Shown here in pieces: positions 7,669 to 10,585 of a stretch of DNA of 10,585 bases. A model generated the notes under the pieces. The model was not told the DNA's origin and searched no databases. It saw only the letters and a program-made list of their open reading frames with translations. Position 1 is the first letter of the stretch, and each line of letters begins with the position of its first letter. A program made the position numbers and the translations under genes. Where the stretch lies: contig JAJZPY010000071.1 of assembly GCA_021811005.1 (NCBI GenBank), positions 1 through 10,585 on the forward strand, in the 5' to 3' direction. The stretch comes from Pseudomonadota bacterium. Its GTDB lineage: Bacteria; Pseudomonadota; Gammaproteobacteria; Burkholderiales; Ferrovaceae.

Positions 7669-8843
7669 GGACCCTGTTCTGGTTCCTCACGCTGTTTGCC
7701 CTGGCCACGGCCGTGGCCCTGGCTGTGGGGCTCAACACGGGCTACGTGCTCATCGTCGTGGCCCCGTGGCGCATCGAAGTCTCGCTGGCCGTCTTCGTCA
7801 TCGGCCTGGTGCTGGGATGCCTGGGGCTTTACGCGCTGTCGCGACTGGTCATCACCACGCTGAGCCTGCCCACCCGGGTCCAGGCGTATCGGCTGCGCCG
7901 CTCCCGCAACCGCGCACGGAGCGCCCTCTACCAAGGCCTCACGGCCTACTTTGAAGGCAATTTCAGGAAAGCCGAGCGCCAGGCTGAAGTGGCCCTGGAA
8001 AGCGAAGAATCATCGGCACTGAGCGCCGTCATCGCCGCCCGGGCCGCCCACGAACAGCGCCGCTTTGAAGCACGCGACCGCTACCTCGACAAGGCCGCCA
8101 CCCTCGGCCCGGAAGCCCGGTTGCTGCACCTGACCACGCGGGCCGATCTGCTGCTGGACGAACGTCGCTACATGGAAGCGCTCGAACTGCTGCGCGAAGC
8201 GCACCGTGTCGCCCCCAAACAGGTGCGCGCACACCAGCTGCTGCTCAAGGCGCAGGTTGCGACTGGCGCCTGGAAACCGGTTCTGGAAACCGTGGATTTG
8301 CTGGAACATCTGTCGGGCATTGATGCCGTGCAGGCCCACCGGGTCCGCCGCAACGCCTGGCAGCAGCTGCTGAGACACAGCGCCCATCACCAGGAAGAAC
8401 TGCTGGCGGTGTGGCGCAGCATTCCTTCGGCCACCCGTTCAGACAACGTCCTGGCCCACAGTGCCGCAGGCTATCTGATCGACCTGGGGCTGCACAAGGA
8501 AGCCCAGGCCATTATCGAGCGCAACCTGGAAAAGGAATGGGACACCTCGCTCGTGGCGCTTTACGGAGAATGCGTAGGGGATTCCACGCTGACCCAGATC
8601 GAAAAAGCCGAAGGCTGGCTGCGCGACCATCCGGACAATGCCGTCCTGCTCCTGACCCTGGCCAAGCTGTGCATGCGCCAGTCGCTCTGGGGCAAGGCAC
8701 AAAGCTACCTCGACGCCAGCCTGTTCATCGAGCATTCAAGGGAAGGGCAGCACCTGAAAGCCCAGCTCACGGAAAAAATCGGCGACGCCCGGATCAGCCC
8801 GCGCCAGCACCCCGATCCGGGTCCGGAATACGGCGCCGTCTGA
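7665..8843 (+). CDS. hemY: HemY-family membrane protein with TPR domain
   Basis: This 392-residue protein matches proteobacterial HemY, a membrane-anchored tetratricopeptide protein linked to heme/protoporphyrin production by its operon position. It is unrelated to the Gram-positive HemY (protoporphyrinogen oxidase). The N-terminal HemY domain has two hydrophobic segments (about 4-22 and 39-61), then a basic stretch (RVQAYRLRRSRNRAR, 71-85) and YQGLTAYFEGNFRKAERQA (89-107), the first of several TPR-like helix pairs. Further repeats lie around 120-200 and 260-360, including LLLTLAKLCMRQSLWGKAQSYLD (328-350). The C-terminus is Pro-rich and likely flexible. Both termini of the membrane hairpin should lie in the cytoplasm, with the TPR part available for protein contacts; its partner and exact job are not known to me. 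The ATG overlaps the hemX stop by 4 nt and has a good Shine-Dalgarno, GGGAAGGGA at 7649-7657. Confidence 0.92.
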   Translation: MRTLFWFLTLFALATAVALAVGLNTGYVLIVVAPWRIEVSLAVFVIGLVLGCLGLYALSRLVITTLSLPTRVQAYRLRRSRNRARSALYQGLTAYFEGNFRKAERQAEVALESEESSALSAVIAARAAHEQRRFEARDRYLDKAATLGPEARLLHLTTRADLLLDERRYMEALELLREAHRVAPKQVRAHQLLLKAQVATGAWKPVLETVDLLEHLSGIDAVQAHRVRRNAWQQLLRHSAHHQEELLAVWRSIPSATRSDNVLAHSAAGYLIDLGLHKEAQAIIERNLEKEWDTSLVALYGECVGDSTLTQIEKAEGWLRDHPDNAVLLLTLAKLCMRQSLWGKAQSYLDASLFIEHSREGQHLKAQLTEKIGDARISPRQHPDPGPEYGAV

Positions 8844-8855
8844 TGCCCCGCCCCC

Positions 8856-9893
8856 TCAGGATGCGGGCTGCTGGCTCTTGTCCACGGAAGGGGTAAAAGG
8901 GTCGGAATAAAATTCCGACTCGGGCAGGCCGCGTGTCTGGGTAAACGCCTTGAACCCCGCCTCCACCATGCGCGGCGCGCCACAGGCATAGACCTGGTAA
9001 CCCGAAAGATCCTTGAAATCGTCCAGAATCGCCTGGTGAACCAGCCCGGTGCGGCCGGTCCAGCCGTCTTCCGGCGCCGGATCCGACAGCACCGGAATGA
9101 ACGTGAACTGCCCGTCCCCCGTTTGCCAGCCGGCAGCCAGATCGCCCATGTACAGGTCGGCACGGCTGCGAACTCCCCAGTACAACACCATGGGGCGGGT
9201 GATTCCGCGCTGGCGGGCGCATTCGATCATGCCTTTGATGGGGGCAAAACCTGTGGCACCGGCCATGAAGATGATGGGCTTGTCCGAATCCTCACGCAGG
9301 AAAAAGGTGCCCAGCGGCCCTTCAAAACGCAAAATGGCCCGTTCTTTCAATTCGTTGAACACGAACTCCGAAAAACTGCCGCCCGGGTAGTGGCGTATGT
9401 GCAGTTCCAGAAACCCCTTGTCCTGGGGCGCATTGGCCAGGGAAAAGCTGCGTCGCTTGCCATCCTTGAGCAGGAAATCGATGTATTGTCCGGCCAGGAA
9501 CTCGAATTTTTCATTGGCCGGCAACTTGAGCTTGAGCACGACCACATCGTGATTGGGACGCTCGATGGACTCCACCCGGCAAGGCAGCTTCCTGATCTGG
9601 ATGTCCTTCATGCCCGCCACTTCGCGCGCTTCGATCACGAGATCCTCGAGCGGCTTGGCACAACAAAAAAGCGCCTTGCCTTCGGCGATTTCCCCGGGAG
9701 TAAGGGCGGAAGGCTGGTAGTCTCCATAATCCACGGTGCCGCTGACCACCCGCCCTTTGCAGCTGCCGCAGGCGCCGCTGCGGCAACCGAACGGCAGGCC
9801 ATAGCCTTCGCGCTGGGCCGCCTGAAGAATGGTTTCCCCGGGTTCGACCTGGAATTGGTGCCCGCTGGGCTGAATCGTCACGCGTACTGACAT
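8856..9893 (-). CDS. 2Fe-2S ferredoxin-domain flavin oxidoreductase (AscD-like, 'CDP-6-deoxy-glucoseen reductase')
   Basis: This 345-residue electron-transfer protein carries, in order, a plant-type [2Fe-2S] ferredoxin domain (1-90), an FAD-binding barrel (about 100-200) and an NAD(P)H-binding domain (205-330). The cluster ligands are Cys37, Cys42, Cys45 and Cys77 (GCRSGACGSC and LFCC). The flavin motif reads RSFS (148-151); most of the family has RxYS. MAGATGFAPIKGM (210-222) and CGAPRMVEAG (304-313) form the nicotinamide site. It should pass electrons from NAD(P)H through FAD and the cluster to an unknown acceptor. Databases often name such proteins after AscD, but no dideoxysugar genes are present here, so that substrate is unlikely. 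ATG 9893 has AGGA 6 nt upstream. It converges with hemY over a 12-nt gap and diverges from the SDR gene over 32 nt. Ring-hydroxylating oxygenase reductases share this architecture and remain an alternative class. Confidence 0.88.
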   Translation of the reverse strand: MSVRVTIQPSGHQFQVEPGETILQAAQREGYGLPFGCRSGACGSCKGRVVSGTVDYGDYQPSALTPGEIAEGKALFCCAKPLEDLVIEAREVAGMKDIQIRKLPCRVESIERPNHDVVVLKLKLPANEKFEFLAGQYIDFLLKDGKRRSFSLANAPQDKGFLELHIRHYPGGSFSEFVFNELKERAILRFEGPLGTFFLREDSDKPIIFMAGATGFAPIKGMIECARQRGITRPMVLYWGVRSRADLYMGDLAAGWQTGDGQFTFIPVLSDPAPEDGWTGRTGLVHQAILDDFKDLSGYQVYACGAPRMVEAGFKAFTQTRGLPESEFYSDPFTPSVDKSQQPAS

Positions 9894-9910
9894 GGAGTTT
9901 CCTGAATGGC

Positions 9911-9919
9911 TGCTAGAAT
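9911..9919 (+). promoter_or_regulatory. Extended -10 promoter of the SDR gene, probable leaderless start
   Basis: TGC followed by TAGAAT (9914-9919) is an extended -10 with 5 of 6 matches. The ATG at 9926 begins 7 nt after it, which is the expected transcription start itself. No -35 is well placed: CTGACA at 9887-9892 is a good match but sits 21 nt away, which is too far. No Shine-Dalgarno fits in the remaining space, consistent with a leaderless mRNA. Confidence 0.6.
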
Positions 9920-9925
9920 CAAACG

Positions 9926-10585
9926 ATGCAACGCTGGTTAATCATAGGTTCGGGCGACGTCGCCAGGCGCATGGTGCCCCTGATGCGGGTTGCACCAAAG
10001 CTGTTTGTCTTGTGTCGGGACCACGCCAGCGCTGCCCGCTGGCGATCGCTGGGGGCCACCCCCCTGATGGGCGACCTGGACCAACCGGCCACCCTCGGTC
10101 GTCTGTCAGGGCTGGCCCACGTGGTTTTCCATTTCGCCCCTCCAGCCACGGACCGTGCGGGGGATCCCCGGACAAAACACCTGATCGCAGCACTGGAGCG
10201 GGGTGCAAGTCTACCACACACGCTGGTCTACATCAGCACCACCGGGGTTTACGGCGACTGCCAGGGGGCACTGGTGGACGAATGCAGTCCAGTCCGGCCC
10301 ACTACCGCCCGGGCAGCCCGTCGGGTGGAAGCCGAAACCCTGTTGCGGGCGTTCGCCGTACGCTCGGGTTGCCGCGTCAGCATTCTCCGGGCTCCCGGCA
10401 TTTACGCCGAAGACCGGCTCCCCCTCGAGCGGTTGAAACGCCAGGACCCCCTGCCCGAACTTCCGTCGGATCCCTGGACCAACCACATCCACGCCCGGGA
10501 CCTGGCCCAGGCCGCGCTGGACGCCGCCCATCGGGCCCGTCCCAACCGGGTCTACAACGTGGTGGACGACTCCCGGCTGCGCATG
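9926..10585 (+). CDS. Atypical NAD(P)-binding epimerase/dehydratase-like SDR, 5' part (partial)
   Basis: The frame is open from ATG 9926 to the window end, giving 220 residues with no stop. It starts with a beta strand and shifted dinucleotide loop, WLIIGSGDVARRM (4-16), instead of the usual TGxxGxxG. It continues with GDLDQPATL (49-57), VVFHFAPP (66-73), VYISTTGVYGD (101-111), VDECSPVRP (117-125), RAPGIYAEDRLP (156-167), NHIHARDLAQAALDA (186-200) and VYNVVDDS (209-216). These follow the extended-SDR epimerase fold. However, the catalytic Tyr-x-x-x-Lys expected after the STTGVYG strand is absent; that region reads TTARAARRVEAE (126-137). It resembles the atypical SDRs of the YeeZ type, whose substrates are unknown to me. 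The start is chosen because Rossmann strand 1 begins at once. It is divergent from the AscD-like reductase and may share control with it. Confidence 0.85.
   Translation, partial: MQRWLIIGSGDVARRMVPLMRVAPKLFVLCRDHASAARWRSLGATPLMGDLDQPATLGRLSGLAHVVFHFAPPATDRAGDPRTKHLIAALERGASLPHTLVYISTTGVYGDCQGALVDECSPVRPTTARAARRVEAETLLRAFAVRSGCRVSILRAPGIYAEDRLPLERLKRQDPLPELPSDPWTNHIHARDLAQAALDAAHRARPNRVYNVVDDSRLRM
9941..9946 (-). promoter_or_regulatory. Weak candidate -10 for the AscD-like reductase
   Basis: Read on the minus strand, TATGAT (9946 down to 9941) matches the -10 consensus at 5 of 6. It would give a leader of about 40 nt before ATG 9893. No recognisable -35 lies 16-18 nt upstream. If used, its transcript would overlap the first bases of the SDR mRNA, so the two promoters would face each other. 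This is a low-confidence visual match. Confidence 0.25.

Noticed and set aside
8841..8870. Possible terminator between the convergent hemY and reductase genes
   Set aside because: The best pairing is a 5-bp stem (CCCGC at 8847-8851 with GCGGG at 8863-8867) with an 11-nt loop and no T-tract on either strand, which is too weak to call.
9036..9890. 284-codon plus-strand open frame opposite the AscD-like reductase
   Set aside because: The opposite strand encodes intact cluster cysteines, a flavin motif and a nicotinamide site. This frame has no family features.
1..10585. A defence system, mobile element, CRISPR array, phage remnant or secondary-metabolite cluster
   Set aside because: Every gene belongs to a housekeeping or general redox family, composition is uniform, gaps are short and there are no direct or inverted terminal repeats, so nothing supports such a system here.

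Overview
The window is GC-rich and almost fully coding. It reads as chromosomal housekeeping DNA from a betaproteobacterium. The evidence is a gshA-gshB pair, a proteobacterial phosphoenolpyruvate carboxylase divergent from a hemC-hemD-hemX-hemY run (an order I recall from Burkholderiales and relatives), and protein sequences that fit those families throughout. Family or genus cannot be fixed from this sequence. I see no mobile element, CRISPR array, tRNA or rRNA, and no sign of recent transfer.

Layout: (1) 1-1068, plus strand: the 3' end of a probable gshA, then complete gshB, together the two steps of glutathione synthesis. (2) 1069-4839, minus strand: ppc followed 6 nt later by ddl (D-Ala-D-Ala ligase), probably one transcript, ending stop-to-stop against gshB with no spacer. 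(3) 4840-4917: a 78-nt divergent intergenic region holding a probable hemC promoter. (4) 4918-8843, plus strand: hemC, hemD, hemX and hemY. The spacing is 10 nt and then two ATGA overlaps, so this is very likely one operon. HemC and HemD make uroporphyrinogen III; HemX and HemY are inner-membrane accessory proteins. (5) 8856-9893, minus strand: a ferredoxin-domain flavin reductase of the type usually labelled AscD / CDP-6-deoxy-glucoseen reductase. (6) 9926-10585, plus strand: the 5' part of an atypical NAD(P)-binding epimerase-like SDR, divergent from the reductase and cut by the window end. Its extended -10 promoter sits so close to the ATG that the mRNA is probably leaderless.

No stretch above 80 nt lacks a gene. 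I found no convincing undescribed system. The points most worth a second look are the ppc-ddl linkage outside a cell-wall cluster, the zero-spacer gshB/ddl convergence, the probable leaderless SDR gene that lacks the classical SDR catalytic motif, the reductase with Phe in place of the FAD-stacking Tyr, and two family names (HemX 'methyltransferase', AscD 'glucoseen reductase') that the sequence does not support as functions.
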